Positions 1-10,728 of a DNA stretch of 64,000 nt are shown piece by piece; the stretch's first letter is position 1, and the number at the start of each line of letters is the position of its first letter. The DNA is from Alphaproteobacteria bacterium (GTDB lineage Bacteria; Pseudomonadota; Alphaproteobacteria; UBA8366; Aestuariispiraceae): positions 14,662 to 78,661 of the forward strand of contig SPJV01000101.1 in assembly GCA_006844765.1 (NCBI GenBank), read 5' to 3'. Below the pieces are notes generated by a model. That model did not search any database and was not told the DNA's origin. It saw nothing but the letters and a program-made list of their open reading frames with translations. A program made the translations under genes and the position numbers.

Positions 1-1
1 C

Positions 2-250
2 TTTCGGGGGTCCTGGAATGCTGCACGCCCAACCGGCTACAAAGTCGTCCGCATTCCGTTCGAAGATGGGCGTCCGATCGGCGGATACGAAACCCTGATC
101 AGCGGCTTCAGGCTTGATAATCCCACAAACGGGAAACCGGGCCCAGCTGTCGTCTGGGGCAGACCGACCGGGTTGACCTTGATGCCGGATGGCGCCTTAT
201 TGATCAGCGACGATACCGGCAAGACCATCTGGCGGATGACGCGCCGATGA
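2..250 (+). CDS. Sorbosone dehydrogenase-like PQQ-type beta-propeller protein, C-terminal fragment
   Basis: Reading frame open from the window edge to a TGA, about 82 residues, so only the C-terminus is present. The visible motifs (GYKVVRIPFEDGRP, a GRPTGLTLMPDGALLISDD stretch and the end KTIWRMTRR) match the last blade of soluble glucose/sorbosone dehydrogenase beta-propellers. Those proteins are normally exported and oxidise aldoses or polyols with pyrroloquinoline quinone. The start, signal peptide and catalytic residues lie outside the window, so substrate and even PQQ use cannot be judged. About 110 bases separate it from the next gene, which has its own promoter-like sequence. Confidence 0.7.
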   Translation, partial: FRGSWNAARPTGYKVVRIPFEDGRPIGGYETLISGFRLDNPTNGKPGPAVVWGRPTGLTLMPDGALLISDDTGKTIWRMTRR

Positions 251-284
251 CGGACCTACTGCGGATAGGGATTGAAACCCGTGA

Positions 285-314
285 TTCGGCAAATCGCCGC
301 GCATGGTGTATAAT
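285..314 (+). promoter_or_regulatory. Candidate sigma-70-type promoter before the small unknown gene
   Basis: A perfect TATAAT lies at 309-314, with a poor TTCGGC -35 candidate 18 bases upstream. It sits between the end of the sorbosone-dehydrogenase-like gene and the GTG at 362, which is preceded by AAGGA. Only the -10 element is convincing. Confidence 0.3.
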
Positions 315-361
315 CGCCGCCTTCGGTTGATCACAATCGCTAGATAAGGACCACTCGGCAC

Positions 362-694
362 GTGTCGGATGCAATCGGATCCACAGCAGTCTCACCGCTT
401 TCAGCGGGCAGCCGTCTGCGTGCAGATCTCATTCGGCTGCGCAGCAGCGAGGAACGCGCCCTTACCGCACGGGAAAGTGCCGATCTGAACAGCTTCAGCC
501 GAAGCCTGCAGACAGCACTGAACGCCAATAGGGACACAGCCCGCGAGACCCCGACCGCCCGGCAGCCTTCCCGTGAGCCACCGCCCCGGGTTCAAGAAGC
601 CGCGCAATCCCTGATCAGTGCCGTTGACCAGATTGGTCGGGAAAGAGACGATCAAACCACGCCACGCGGTGCAGTTCTCGATATCGTCGTTTGA
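362..694 (+). CDS. Small hypothetical protein, 110 aa
   Basis: GTG start with AAGGA about 10 bases upstream and a TATAAT box before it. The protein is polar and rich in Arg, Ser, Ala and Glu. Its first 60 residues look helical (repeated Arg/Leu/Ser spacing), followed by a Pro/Arg-rich linker around residues 63-76. There is no signal peptide, membrane segment, cysteine pair or recognisable domain, and I do not recognise a family. It ends 52 bases before hemW on the same strand and may be cotranscribed with it. The promoter and ribosome-binding site argue that it is real, but conservation is unknown. Confidence 0.5.
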   Translation: MSDAIGSTAVSPLSAGSRLRADLIRLRSSEERALTARESADLNSFSRSLQTALNANRDTARETPTARQPSREPPPRVQEAAQSLISAVDQIGRERDDQTTPRGAVLDIVV

Positions 695-746
695 CCCAAC
701 CGCTGCCTCTGATCCAGCCCGCTCATCCGATACAGCAACATTTCCC

Positions 747-1934
747 ATGGTAGCGCTTTATATCCATTGGCCTTTCTGCCGATCCAAATGCCCCTATTGC
801 GACTTCAATAGCCATGTAAGAGAAGCAATAGATCATCACCGCTGGCGCGACGCTTTATTGCGGGAATTGGAAACATCCCTGACAGCGTACAAGCAAGACA
901 ACCCAGAGGCTCGGCTGGAGACGATCTTCTTTGGCGGCGGCACGCCGTCCCTCATGGAACCGGAGACGGTTGCCGCCCTGATCGAAAGCGCGAAATCCGA
1001 GCTTCCCTGCGCGCCCGATTTGGAAATCACGCTGGAAGCCAACCCTACATCTGTCGAGGCAGGGCGGTTTCGCGGTTTTGCGGAGGCAGGGATCAATCGG
1101 GTCTCGCTTGGCATACAGGCGTTGAATGATACCGCCCTTCGCTTCCTTGGCCGGGAACACAGCGCAACGGAAGCCCGCGCGGCAATTGAGACGGCCCGCA
1201 CCCTGTTTCCCCGCCATTCCATCGACCTGATCTATGCCCGGGCCGGGCAGGATGCCGAAGCCTGGAAGCAGGAACTAACGGAAGCCCTGCCCTTGGCCGG
1301 CGATCATATCTCGCTCTACCAGCTTACCTTGGAGCCCGGAACTGCCTTCCTGACCCGCGCCCGAAAGGGAGAGATATTGACCGCCGATGAAGAGTCCGGC
1401 GCCGGATTGTTCGAGATGACCCAATCGCTGTTGGAGGATGCGGGCTTCCCCGCCTATGAGATTTCCAACCACGCCAAACCGGGCGGCGAGAGCCGTCACA
1501 ATCTGGTTTACTGGCGGTATGGAGACTATCTCGGCATCGGGCCCGGCGCCCATGGTCGAATAAGCGACGACAAGGGTGGCAAGCACGCAACGCACCGTTT
1601 GAGATTGCCGGAGAAATGGTTGACCGCTGTCGAGGCGCGAGAGGACGGCCTGGAGGAAAGCACCCAGATCGATGCGGAGCGGCGGGCTCAGGAACTGCTG
1701 ATGATGGGACTGCGCCTTCGCGAAGGCGTGCCGGAATCGCGTCTTCGGACAGAGACCGGGCAGGGCTTCGAGACCCTTCCCGCGGACCGATTGTTAACTC
1801 TGGAAGAAGAGGGGCTGATCACCTTAGAAGTCACTGGTGAAATCACTGGCGACATGACTAGTAGGGACAGATGCCTGATCGTTACTGCGGAGGGTCGTGC
1901 GAGGCTGGATGCGATTCTGAGCTACCTCCTCTGA
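747..1934 (+). CDS. hemW: HemW, radical SAM heme chaperone
   Basis: Protein of 395 aa, the usual HemW size. HemW binds heme and a 4Fe-4S cluster and delivers heme to membrane cytochromes; it was long misnamed an oxygen-independent coproporphyrinogen oxidase. The N-terminus ALYIHWPFC carries the radical SAM cysteines C11, C15 and C18 (CxxxCxxC followed by DFNSH). It is followed by the FFGGGTPS SAM-binding loop and the LEANPTS, GINRVSLGIQ and YQLTLEPGT motifs; the C-terminal half has the HemW winged-helix-like domain. The ATG at 747 is chosen because the family begins just before the ALYIHWPF motif. The frame is open further upstream but that part is not HemW-like and overlaps the previous gene. 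No clear ribosome-binding site is seen. Confidence 0.92.
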   Translation: MVALYIHWPFCRSKCPYCDFNSHVREAIDHHRWRDALLRELETSLTAYKQDNPEARLETIFFGGGTPSLMEPETVAALIESAKSELPCAPDLEITLEANPTSVEAGRFRGFAEAGINRVSLGIQALNDTALRFLGREHSATEARAAIETARTLFPRHSIDLIYARAGQDAEAWKQELTEALPLAGDHISLYQLTLEPGTAFLTRARKGEILTADEESGAGLFEMTQSLLEDAGFPAYEISNHAKPGGESRHNLVYWRYGDYLGIGPGAHGRISDDKGGKHATHRLRLPEKWLTAVEAREDGLEESTQIDAERRAQELLMMGLRLREGVPESRLRTETGQGFETLPADRLLTLEEEGLITLEVTGEITGDMTSRDRCLIVTAEGRARLDAILSYLL

Positions 1935-1961
1935 ACAATGCGAGGAAACGACTATGGTCCG

Positions 1962-3242
1962 TTAGAGGGCCTCACCCCTCACGAGGCGTGGCAGTTCTCC
2001 GACAACGCCCATGGCATGACGCATCAGGAACTTGCGGGCCGGCGGCGTCCGGTTGACGGCGGCAAGCCCGATATCCCGCGCCAGCCTTAGCGGCGCCACA
2101 TCGTTTGAGAAAACCTTCGTCAGCCCGTCAGTCACGGCGGCCAGCAGCACGTTATCGAACCGCCGCCAACGCTCATAGCGTTCCAGAACCGGGGCCGAGC
2201 CGATATCCATGCCGATCCGGGCGGCATCGACCAAGACCTCTGCCATCGCCGCCACATCGCGCAGCCCCATATTGAGGCCTTGTCCGGCGATTGGGTGAAT
2301 CGCATGGGCCGCATCTCCGATCAGCGCTAAGCGCTCCCCGACATAGCTCTCGGCCTGGCTCAGGCTCAGGGGATAAGAGAAACGCGGGCCGGTCAGGGAA
2401 AGATCCCCCAACCAATCGCCGAACCGCAAGCGCAACTCGGCCAGGAACTCATCTTCCTGCAATACCATCAACCGCGCGGCCTCATCCGTTTGTTCGGACC
2501 AGACAATGCTCATTCTGTCATCGGTCATGGGCAACATGGCGAAAGGGCCACCGGGCAGGAACAACTCCACCGCGACGCCACCATGAGAGCGTTCATGCTT
2601 GACCGTGCACACAATCGAGGTCTGACCATAGCGCCAGCCCGTTGATTTAATCCCCGCCGCTTCCCGCGTACGGGAAAACTTGCCATCCGCCGCGATAGCC
2701 AACGGGGCCTCAATCGTCCGGCCGTCCGCCAGCTGTGCCGTGGCGCGTATCCCATCGCGCTCGATACCTTCCATCGCCACGGGCGCGATCAGATCCAACG
2801 TATCAAGGGTCTTGGCGCGCCGGTAAAGCGCTGCCCGGAAGGCGCGGTTTTCAATGATCCAGCCGAAGGGGTCGCTGCCGACCTCCTGATGGTCATAATG
2901 CAGGAAGAGGGGGGAAACACCGCGCATCGGATGCCCATCAGCGACCCGAATGTCCCAGATCGGACTGGCGGCCGCTTCCAACGCGTCGTCCCACACACCA
3001 ATGGTCTTAAGAACCCGCGCCGAGCCAAAGGCAATCGCCGATGTCCGCCCATCATAATCCGCTTCCAGGATAGCGTCAGGCGCATCCCGATCCACGACAG
3101 CGCATCTCAATCCCTGCTCCGCCAGGGCAACGGCCAAGGTCATGCCGACCATTCCGCCGCCGGCAAACACCACATCCGCCTGTTGCGCGGCGCCGGTTTC
3201 GGATCGCGTGCCCGTGTTATCTGTACAATGCGCTTTGCTCAT
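1962..3242 (-). CDS. UbiH/UbiF-family FAD-dependent ubiquinone-ring monooxygenase
   Basis: Flavoprotein hydroxylase of about 426 aa from the ubiquinone biosynthesis family, which adds hydroxyl groups to the polyprenyl-benzene ring at the inner membrane. The N-terminal Rossmann motif VVFAGGGMVGMTLAVALAEQG, the central R/YDGRTSAIAFGSARVL segment and the C-terminal GDAAHAIHPIAGQGLNMGLRD (second FAD motif) are all present. Position specificity (UbiH, UbiF, UbiI or the alphaproteobacterial UbiL) cannot be assigned from motifs. The frame extends to a GTG at 3293, but the ATG at 3242 gives the usual short leader. It converges on hemW, with 27 bases between the stops and no terminator seen. The upstream region is shared with the divergent glnK promoter. 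Confidence 0.85.
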   Translation of the reverse strand: MSKAHCTDNTGTRSETGAAQQADVVFAGGGMVGMTLAVALAEQGLRCAVVDRDAPDAILEADYDGRTSAIAFGSARVLKTIGVWDDALEAAASPIWDIRVADGHPMRGVSPLFLHYDHQEVGSDPFGWIIENRAFRAALYRRAKTLDTLDLIAPVAMEGIERDGIRATAQLADGRTIEAPLAIAADGKFSRTREAAGIKSTGWRYGQTSIVCTVKHERSHGGVAVELFLPGGPFAMLPMTDDRMSIVWSEQTDEAARLMVLQEDEFLAELRLRFGDWLGDLSLTGPRFSYPLSLSQAESYVGERLALIGDAAHAIHPIAGQGLNMGLRDVAAMAEVLVDAARIGMDIGSAPVLERYERWRRFDNVLLAAVTDGLTKVFSNDVAPLRLARDIGLAAVNRTPPARKFLMRHAMGVVGELPRLVRGEAL

Positions 3243-3928
<686 letters not shown>

Positions 3929-3982
3929 TCAACAAAGACACGAAATACCTAAATACGACTATCGTCTAGGAGGACATATCCG

Positions 3983-5299
3983 ATGAAACTCTCGACCAAG
4001 ACGCTGAGCGTCGGCGCGATTGGCGGCACCGCCGTCATGGCAGCCAGCCCAGCCTATGCCGATGTCCCGCTGGAGACCGGCTACATCTTCAACACACTTT
4101 CCTTCCTGATGCATGGCTTCCTGGTCATGTGGATGGCAGCTGGTTTCGCCATGCTGGAAGCCGGCCTGGTACGCTCCAAAAACACCGCGACCCAATGCCT
4201 GAAGAACATTGGTCTTTATTCCATTGCCGGCCTGATGTTCTGGCTGGTTGGTTACAACCTGATGTATCTCGACGTCAGCAGCTGGATCGGCACCCCGATG
4301 CCATGGTCGTCCGGCGGTGTTCCGGACGCAGCTGCCCTGGAAGGCGGTGAATATTCGTCCGAATCCGATTGGTTCTTCCAGATGGTCTTCGTGGCCGCAA
4401 CCGCATCTATCGTGTCCGGCGCCGTTGCCGAACGCGTGAAGCTCTGGTCGTTCTTCATCATGGTTGTTGTCCTGACAGCAATCATCTACCCGATCCAGGG
4501 TTCCTGGACCTGGGGCGGCGGCTGGCTCAGCGAAATGGGCTTCTCCGACTTCGCCGGTTCCACGATCGTTCACTCGGTCGGTGGCTGGGCAGCTCTGACC
4601 GGTGCCATCATCGTTGGTGCACGTAAGGGCAAATACGGCTCTGACGGGACCATGACCCCGATGCCGGGCGCCAATCTGCCGCTCGCCACGCTTGGTACCT
4701 TCATCCTGTGGATGGGCTGGTTCGGTTTCAATGGCGGCTCACAGCTTGCCATGGGCACGATGGCTGACATTACCGATATCGGGACGATCTACATCAACAC
4801 CAACCTGGCTGCTGCAGCCGGTGTCGTTGTCGCGATGATCATGACCCAGATCCTCTTCAAGAAGATCGATCTGACCATGGCGCTGAACGGTGCCCTGGGC
4901 GGTCTGGTCGCAATCACCGCAGAACCGCTGGCCCCGAGCCCGATCATGGCGATCATCATCGGTGGTATCGGTGGTGCCCTGGTGGTCTTCGCGGTCCCGC
5001 TGTTCGACAAGTTGAAGATCGATGATGTCGTCGGTGCCGTCTCCGTCCACCTGGTGGCCGGGATCTGGGGTACGCTCGCCGTGCCGCTCACCAACGACGG
5101 TGCTTCCTTCGGTACTCAGATTGTCGGGATTGCCGCAATCGGCGCCTTCGTCGCGGTCACCAGCGGTATCGTCTGGATGATCCTGAAGGTTACCATCGGC
5201 GTCCGCGTCGACGAGGAAGCTGAATATCTGGGTCTCGATAAAGCCGACCTTGGTATGGAAGCCTATCCAGAATTCGGAACGGGATCTCAGTCGCTCTGA
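3983..5299 (+). CDS. amtB: Ammonium channel Amt
   Basis: 438 aa polytopic ammonium channel preceded by a strong AGGAGGA ribosome-binding site. Residues 1-27 form a cleavable signal peptide ending in a PAYA-D type site, as in AmtB. About 11 membrane segments follow, with the pore twin histidines H197 (IVHSVGGW) and H356 (SVHLVAGIWG). The C-terminal cytoplasmic tail (VDEEAEYLGLDKADLG) is the region that couples to GlnK. It forms a nitrogen-regulated pair with glnK under the sigma-54 promoter at 3430 and is closed by a strong intrinsic terminator. Confidence 0.95.
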   Translation: MKLSTKTLSVGAIGGTAVMAASPAYADVPLETGYIFNTLSFLMHGFLVMWMAAGFAMLEAGLVRSKNTATQCLKNIGLYSIAGLMFWLVGYNLMYLDVSSWIGTPMPWSSGGVPDAAALEGGEYSSESDWFFQMVFVAATASIVSGAVAERVKLWSFFIMVVVLTAIIYPIQGSWTWGGGWLSEMGFSDFAGSTIVHSVGGWAALTGAIIVGARKGKYGSDGTMTPMPGANLPLATLGTFILWMGWFGFNGGSQLAMGTMADITDIGTIYINTNLAAAAGVVVAMIMTQILFKKIDLTMALNGALGGLVAITAEPLAPSPIMAIIIGGIGGALVVFAVPLFDKLKIDDVVGAVSVHLVAGIWGTLAVPLTNDGASFGTQIVGIAAIGAFVAVTSGIVWMILKVTIGVRVDEEAEYLGLDKADLGMEAYPEFGTGSQSL

Positions 5300-5363
5300 A
5301 CCCGTTTCGTGTGCGCCGGCGGCGGAGACTCGACCCGCTGCCGGTGACCACCCCGCAACCTTA

Positions 5364-5393
5364 CCCCGGAGGAATTTCCTCCGGGGTTTTTTT
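5364..5393 (+). terminator. Rho-independent terminator of glnK-amt
   Basis: The inverted repeat CCCCGGAGG / CCTCCGGGG has a 5-base loop (AATTT, the outer bases of which can extend the stem) and is followed directly by seven T residues. It lies 65 bases after the amt stop. Confidence 0.92.
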
Positions 5394-5506
5394 ATCTACG
5401 CACATCAATTACAAATATTCGTCTCTGGCCTAGTATTTTCTTTATTTTAAATCACGAGCGAATCTATGGTACGCATACCTCCGAATATCTAATTTCTCAT
5501 GAGACG

Positions 5507-6748
5507 ATGGAAATGCTGACCAGACTGGATGCATTAAAAGACTATCCATTCGACCGGTTGATCGCCCTGTTGGCCGGGCAGCAACCGGCACCGGATAAGG
5601 CACAAATCCCACTGCATGTCGGTGAGCCCCAGGGAGCCTGCCCGGATTTCGTATCCGAGATCATCGCGCGTGAGGCCGCGTCATTTGGAAAGTATCCATC
5701 TGTCCGTGGCGATGCGGACTATCTGTCCGCTGCCGCTGAATGGCTGACCAATCGCTTTTCCCTGCCAGCCGGCACCGTTGATCCTAAACGCAATGTCGTG
5801 GCTGTCGCCGGAACACGGGAAGCGCTTTACCTGATCGCAAATTCCGCAGTCTTGCGGAAGGAAACAAAATTGCCGGCGGGCATAAAGCCGACGGTGCTCT
5901 ACCCAAATCCGCTGTATCATATCTATTACGGCGGAGCGCTTGGCGCCGGGGCGGAGCCCGTGGGCCTGCCAGCGACCGCTGAAACCGGATTCGCCCCAGA
6001 CTTCGATGCCGTCCCGGAAGAGGTGCTGGATCGCGCCGCCCTGGTCTATTTATGCAATCCGGGGAACCCGACAGGCGCCGTCATTGGGCGGGAACGCCTG
6101 GAGGATATGGTTCGGCGAGCCCGGCGCCATGGCTTCCTGCTGGTCGTCGATGAGTGTTATTCCGAGATCTGGTTCGATGAGCCACCCGCCGGCGGGTTAT
6201 CCGCCGCCTTGAGCGCCGAACCGGATAATCCATCGCTGGATAATGTTGTCGTCATGCATTCCCTGTCGAAGCGATCCGGTGCGCCAGGGCTTCGCGTCGG
6301 CTTCACAGCCGGTGGCGAGGAAGCGATTGATGACTTCTTGATGCTGCGGAATTACGCCGCTGCGACGGTCCCGGGCCCCTTACAAACGGCAGCCGCTGCC
6401 TTGTGGCGGGATGAGACCCATGTCAGTCGGAACCGCGATCACTATACGACACTGATGGCGATAGCGGATGAGGAGCTTGGCGCCGTGCCCGGCTATCAGC
6501 GTCCCGCCGCCGGCTTCTTCCTGTGGCTGGATATTGCCGAGTGCTTTGGCGACTGCGAAACCGCAGCCCGCCGGCTCTGGACCGAACAGGGGTTGAAAGT
6601 CATGCCCGGCCGGATGATGGCGCAACCATTCGGACACGGTGACGAGACGCCAGGGGACCGCTATGTCCGGATTGCCCTGGTTCATGACCAGGACACGGTT
6701 CGCGAGATTTGCCGGCGTATTCGCGCTTCGGCTATCGGTAACATTTAA
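5507..6748 (+). CDS. Class I/II PLP-dependent aminotransferase (DapC-like)
   Basis: 413 aa fold-type I aminotransferase. Visible motifs are VAVAGTREALYLIA (cofactor phosphate binding), YPNPLYHIYYGGAL, LCNPGNPTGAVI, VVDECYSEIWFDE (the Asp/Tyr that contact the pyridine ring) and HSLSKRSGAPGLRVGF with the Schiff-base lysine. The sequence resembles the alphaproteobacterial aminotransferases annotated as succinyldiaminopimelate transaminase (DapC, lysine/peptidoglycan pathway), but substrate cannot be read from motifs. The start could be the ATG at 5507 or at 5513. It is monocistronic after the amt terminator and ends 41 bases before ftsK. Confidence 0.82.
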   Translation: MEMLTRLDALKDYPFDRLIALLAGQQPAPDKAQIPLHVGEPQGACPDFVSEIIAREAASFGKYPSVRGDADYLSAAAEWLTNRFSLPAGTVDPKRNVVAVAGTREALYLIANSAVLRKETKLPAGIKPTVLYPNPLYHIYYGGALGAGAEPVGLPATAETGFAPDFDAVPEEVLDRAALVYLCNPGNPTGAVIGRERLEDMVRRARRHGFLLVVDECYSEIWFDEPPAGGLSAALSAEPDNPSLDNVVVMHSLSKRSGAPGLRVGFTAGGEEAIDDFLMLRNYAAATVPGPLQTAAAALWRDETHVSRNRDHYTTLMAIADEELGAVPGYQRPAAGFFLWLDIAECFGDCETAARRLWTEQGLKVMPGRMMAQPFGHGDETPGDRYVRIALVHDQDTVREICRRIRASAIGNI

Positions 6749-6789
6749 CGGCGTCGAAACGATAGTAAGTTCAGACAAGGGGAATCGCC

Positions 6790-9216
6790 ATGGCGATGAC
6801 AGAGAGAATCAAAGACATCCGACCGACGGCATTCCTGCCGGATGGGGCCGCCGATTATATGAAACGGCGCGCGGTAGAAGGCGCTGGCATTGCCTTGATC
6901 GCTTTGGGTATCTTGATGCTGGCTGCCCTTGTCAGTTTCGACGCCATGGATCCATCAATCAATCACGCGACCGACCGGGACCCCAGAAACTTCCTCGGCG
7001 AGACCGGCGCGCTTCTATCGGATACGATGCTGCAATGGACCGGCCTCGTCGGCCTGCTACCCGCCTTCTTCCTGGCCGCTTGGGGCTGGCGACTGGTAAC
7101 CGACCGCCGTTTGCCGGGCTGGGGGTTCCGCGTTGCCGCCGCGCCGCCAACCGTCGCGCTGGCCTGCCTCGCCGCCGCCTTCATTCCGGTGCCGGGTGGC
7201 TGGCCCCTGGCCGTCGGGTTGGGCGGTTTCGTCGGAGATGGTATCGGGGCCGCTGTTCTGCGAATTGTACCGGCTCCCTTGATGACGTCCGGATATGGCG
7301 CAGAGATCATCGCCGCGACCGCCTCCTTGGCCGCCGCCGTGGTATTCCTGCTGACGCTTGGCATCACCTGGCGGGAATGGCGCGCCATGGGGCGCAGCTG
7401 TATCGCCGGCTACCGGGCGGCAAAGACACTGCCAGAACGCGCGAAGGGTCTCTCCACAGGTCTGCGCAAGCGCGTCTCCCCACCTGAAAGCCCGGCAGAA
7501 GATGCGGTTGAGCCCAGTTTAGCGCGTAAGGTCATGCGAAAGGCACCACCCCGCGAGAAAGCCCAGGCCCGACCCGTCCGCGACGACCGCATCGAAGTTC
7601 CAAGCGAGACCACCCAGTCCAAACGGGCCAAGAAGGAACGCCAGATCACCCTCGACCTGCCGGCGCAGGATGGCGAATACCATCTGCCACCGCTCGACAT
7701 TCTGATCGACCGCCAACCGGATCGCGATGCGCAGTCCCAGAACGCCGACGGTCTTGAACAGAATGCGCGGTTGCTGGAAGGGGTGCTGGAAGATTTCGGG
7801 GTCAAGGGTGAGATCGTCAAGGTACGGCCCGGCCCGGTCGTCACCCTGTATGAACTTGAGCCGGCACCGGGCACCAAAACCAGCCGAGTGATCGGCCTCG
7901 CCGATGATATCGCCCGTTCCATGAGCGCGATTTCTGTTCGCATCGCGACTGTGCCCGGCCGCAGCGTCATCGGCATTGAACTTCCCAATGCGAAGCGGGA
8001 AATGGTCGGCCTGCGGGAGATCCTGAGCTCCACGACCTATGAAAGCAGCAAGGCGAAACTGCCGCTGATCCTGGGGAAAGACATCGGCGGCGCGCCGGAA
8101 GTGGTCGATCTGGCCACCATGCCGCATCTGCTGATCGCCGGGACGACCGGATCGGGTAAATCCGTCGGGCTGAACGGGATGATCCTGTCGCTGCTCTATA
8201 AGATGACGCCGGATCAATGCCGCTTCATCATGATCGATCCGAAAATGCTGGAGTTGAGCGTCTACGACGAAATTCCGCATCTTCTGGCCCCGGTCGTGAC
8301 CGATCCGAAGAAGGCGGTGGTCGCCCTGAAATGGACGGTTCGGGAGATGGAGGACCGTTATCGGTCGATGTCCAAACTCTCGGTCCGCAATATCGACGGC
8401 TATAACAAGCGGGTCAGTGAAGCCGCCCGAAAAGGCGAGGTCATCACCCGTCGTGTCCAAACCGGTTTCGACGCCGATTCCGGCAAGCCGATTTTCGAAG
8501 AAGAACCGCTCGATCTAACGCCGCTGCCGTATATTGTCGTTGTCGTTGATGAAATGGCCGATCTGATGTTGGTCGCCGGCAAGGATATCGAGGCTTCCAT
8601 CCAACGACTGGCGCAAATGGCACGCGCCGCAGGAATCCATGTCATCCTGGCGACGCAACGCCCCTCGGTCGATGTCATCACCGGCACCATCAAGGCCAAC
8701 TTCCCGACCCGGATCAGTTTCTCCGTCACCTCCAAGGTCGATAGCCGCACAATCCTGGGCGAACAGGGGGCCGAGCAGCTGCTGGGCCGCGGCGACATGC
8801 TGCATATGGCCGGCGGCGGACGGATAAATCGTGTCCATGGTCCCTTTGTCGACGATCCAGAGGTTGAAGTCGTCTGTGAATTTCTTAAGTCCCAAGGGCA
8901 ACCGGATTATATCTCCTCTGTCACTGACGAAGAGGATATGTCCGGCGGCTTCGACACCGATGTTTCTGGCGCATCCGCCTTTATGGAAGGTGCCTCAGGC
9001 AGAGGTGGCGGCAGCGAGGCCGAACAGCTTTACGACCAAGCTGTTGCCCTTATCGCGCGGGAGGGAAAATGTTCGACAAGTTTCGTGCAACGCCACCTTC
9101 AGATCGGCTATAACCGCGCGGCGCGTATCGTCGAGCAGATGGAGAAAGAGGGTGTTGTCAGCCAGGCCAACCATGTCGGCAAACGGGAAGTCCTGGTGGG
9201 CGACCATAGCCACTAA
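6790..9216 (+). CDS. ftsK: DNA translocase FtsK
   Basis: 808 aa, a typical compact alphaproteobacterial FtsK. The N-terminal 200 residues contain four hydrophobic membrane segments that anchor it at the division septum. A charged linker (about residues 200-330) follows. The motor domain has the Walker A loop [13 protein letters not shown] near residue 450, Walker [12 protein letters not shown], and the [21 protein letters not shown] and [10 protein letters not shown] motifs. The last 65 residues form the winged-helix gamma domain ([22 protein letters not shown]) that reads polar KOPS-type sequences and activates XerCD at dif. It starts at an ATG after AAGGGGA. Its end overlaps the proposed lolA start by 44 bases. 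Confidence 0.96.
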   Translation: MAMTERIKDIRPTAFLPDGAADYMKRRAVEGAGIALIALGILMLAALVSFDAMDPSINHATDRDPRNFLGETGALLSDTMLQWTGLVGLLPAFFLAAWGWRLVTDRRLPGWGFRVAAAPPTVALACLAAAFIPVPGGWPLAVGLGGFVGDGIGAAVLRIVPAPLMTSGYGAEIIAATASLAAAVVFLLTLGITWREWRAMGRSCIAGYRAAKTLPERAKGLSTGLRKRVSPPESPAEDAVEPSLARKVMRKAPPREKAQARPVRDDRIEVPSETTQSKRAKKERQITLDLPAQDGEYHLPPLDILIDRQPDRDAQSQNADGLEQNARLLEGVLEDFGVKGEIVKVRPGPVVTLYELEPAPGTKTSRVIGLADDIARSMSAISVRIATVPGRSVIGIELPNAKREMVGLREILSSTTYESSKAKLPLILGKDIGGAPEVVDLATMPHLLIAGTTGSGKSVGLNGMILSLLYKMTPDQCRFIMIDPKMLELSVYDEIPHLLAPVVTDPKKAVVALKWTVREMEDRYRSMSKLSVRNIDGYNKRVSEAARKGEVITRRVQTGFDADSGKPIFEEEPLDLTPLPYIVVVVDEMADLMLVAGKDIEASIQRLAQMARAAGIHVILATQRPSVDVITGTIKANFPTRISFSVTSKVDSRTILGEQGAEQLLGRGDMLHMAGGGRINRVHGPFVDDPEVEVVCEFLKSQGQPDYISSVTDEEDMSGGFDTDVSGASAFMEGASGRGGGSEAEQLYDQAVALIAREGKCSTSFVQRHLQIGYNRAARIVEQMEKEGVVSQANHVGKREVLVGDHSH

Positions 9217-9865
9217 CGTCTCACGCTGGAGCACCAACAGCCGTATCCTTCGACACGCGGCGTGCATCCTGCTCTTCGCAAGCCTCATCACCCCGGCGGC
9301 GGCGCAGAACTTCGCAAACGCGCCGACTGGGGAGATCGACCGTGTTACGGGCTATCTGAACAGCATCCGAAGCTTCAGCTCACGCTTTGTGCAGGCGAAC
9401 GCGGATGGCGGCTATGTCGAGGGGCTGATCCGGGTCGAGCGCCCAGGCAAGATGCGCATCGACTATGACCCTCCGTCCCCCTATCTCGTCGTCGCCGATG
9501 GATTGTTTTTCATTTTCGTCGACCAGGAATTGGAAGAAGTAAGCCATATCCCGCTTAGCCTGACCGCGGCGCAGTTCGTTTTGCGCGATGATCTGGGGAT
9601 CGGCTTGGACATCGAGGTGGCTGAGTACCGGCACCGCGCCGGTCTGATCGAGATGACGATCCGAAGCGCCGAAGAGCCGGAAGCCGGGTCGGTCACGCTG
9701 ACCCTGAATGAGGAACCGCTGATGCTGCGGCAATGGACCGTGGTTGATGGTCAGGGGCTCGCAACCCATGTCACCCTGGTTGATCCGATCTTTAACAACC
9801 CACAGGATCCGGAGGCCTTCGTCTTCGTCAATCCTTGGGCAACCCGAGACGAGCAAGGTAAATGA
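9173..9865 (+). CDS. lolA: Outer-membrane lipoprotein carrier LolA-like protein
   Basis: Periplasmic chaperone of the LolA fold that carries lipoproteins from LolCDE to the outer membrane. The conserved opening [17 protein letters not shown], then [18 protein letters not shown], and a C-terminal [19 protein letters not shown] support the call. The signal peptide ([21 protein letters not shown]) is clear, but the only ATG in frame before it is at 9173 inside ftsK. That ATG would give an unusually long 25-residue n-region. No GTG or TTG lies closer, so an atypical start (CTG/ATA) cannot be excluded. The stop overlaps the next ATG in an ATGA arrangement, implying translational coupling. Confidence 0.82.
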   Translation: MSANGKSWWATIATNVSRWSTNSRILRHAACILLFASLITPAAAQNFANAPTGEIDRVTGYLNSIRSFSSRFVQANADGGYVEGLIRVERPGKMRIDYDPPSPYLVVADGLFFIFVDQELEEVSHIPLSLTAAQFVLRDDLGIGLDIEVAEYRHRAGLIEMTIRSAEEPEAGSVTLTLNEEPLMLRQWTVVDGQGLATHVTLVDPIFNNPQDPEAFVFVNPWATRDEQGK

Positions 9866-10728
9866 CCCTTTCGACCGGCAGCAGCAATGCAGATCAGGTG
9901 GAATACTGGCAATCCGCCTCCGGCTTGAAATGGGTCCGGCATCAGGAAGCGCTGGATGCCACAATGGCGGAGGTCGCGGAAACCCTCCTTAAGACCGCTG
10001 CTCCTGCCCCCAATGAGCATGTCCTGGACATCGGCTGTGGCTGCGGCGCAACAACCCTGATGCTAGGCAAGGCTGTGGGACCGGAAGGTTTGGTCACCGG
10101 CCTGGACATCTCCCCACCCCTGCTGGCGCGCGCGGAAGAACGCCGAAGCGAGGCCAAGGCAACCAATATCACCTTCCAGGAAGGCGATGCTCAAGTGACC
10201 GATTGGGGGAACGAGCGCGTCGATCTGATCACCAGCCGTTTTGGCGTCATGTTTTTCGATGATCCCGTCGCCGCCTTCAGCAACCTGGCCAAGGCGCTGA
10301 AGCCGGGCGGGCGTATCGCCTTTGTCAGCTGGGCAGCACTGGACAAGAATCCCTGGTTTTCAGTCCCGCGCGAAGCCGCCGTGGCACGTCTCGACAAACC
10401 GACACCCGCCGACCCACGGGCCCCCGGCCCCCTCGCCTTTTCAGAAATCGACTATGTCACCGGGATCCTACGTGACGCGGGTCTAGCCAATATCGAGGCG
10501 CAGGAACAAGAGATCCCGCTCGTCATACCCGGCACGGCGCAGGACGCCGCCACCCTCGCCGGCAGTATCGGCCCCGCCGCGCGCATCATGAAGGAATTCT
10601 CCGGCACCGAAGATGACCTCGCCGCCATTGTTGAAGCCGTGCGCGTTGCCTACGCAACCTATGAAACAGCCAACGGTGTTAGGGTTCCCGCCCGGTTGAA
10701 CGTGTTTTCAGCAACCGCAGGCACCTGA
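9862..10728 (+). CDS. Class I SAM-dependent methyltransferase
   Basis: 288 aa with the Rossmann SAM motif VLDIGCGCGATTLMLGKAVG, motif post-I VTGLDISPPLLARAE, an acidic loop EGDAQ, and ALKPGGRIAFVSWAALDKNPWF. The last segment resembles UbiE/arsenite-type and small-molecule methyltransferases. There is no signal peptide or membrane segment. The ATG overlaps the lolA stop by four bases, so the two are coupled, though no functional link is known. The substrate is not identifiable. A short GC-rich spacer follows before the convergent ilvN. Confidence 0.8.
   Translation: MTLSTGSSNADQVEYWQSASGLKWVRHQEALDATMAEVAETLLKTAAPAPNEHVLDIGCGCGATTLMLGKAVGPEGLVTGLDISPPLLARAEERRSEAKATNITFQEGDAQVTDWGNERVDLITSRFGVMFFDDPVAAFSNLAKALKPGGRIAFVSWAALDKNPWFSVPREAAVARLDKPTPADPRAPGPLAFSEIDYVTGILRDAGLANIEAQEQEIPLVIPGTAQDAATLAGSIGPAARIMKEFSGTEDDLAAIVEAVRVAYATYETANGVRVPARLNVFSATAGT

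Noticed and set aside
7519..8460. 313-aa open frame on the minus strand
   Set aside because: Antisense to the ftsK linker and motor domain, which are fully conserved on the plus strand.
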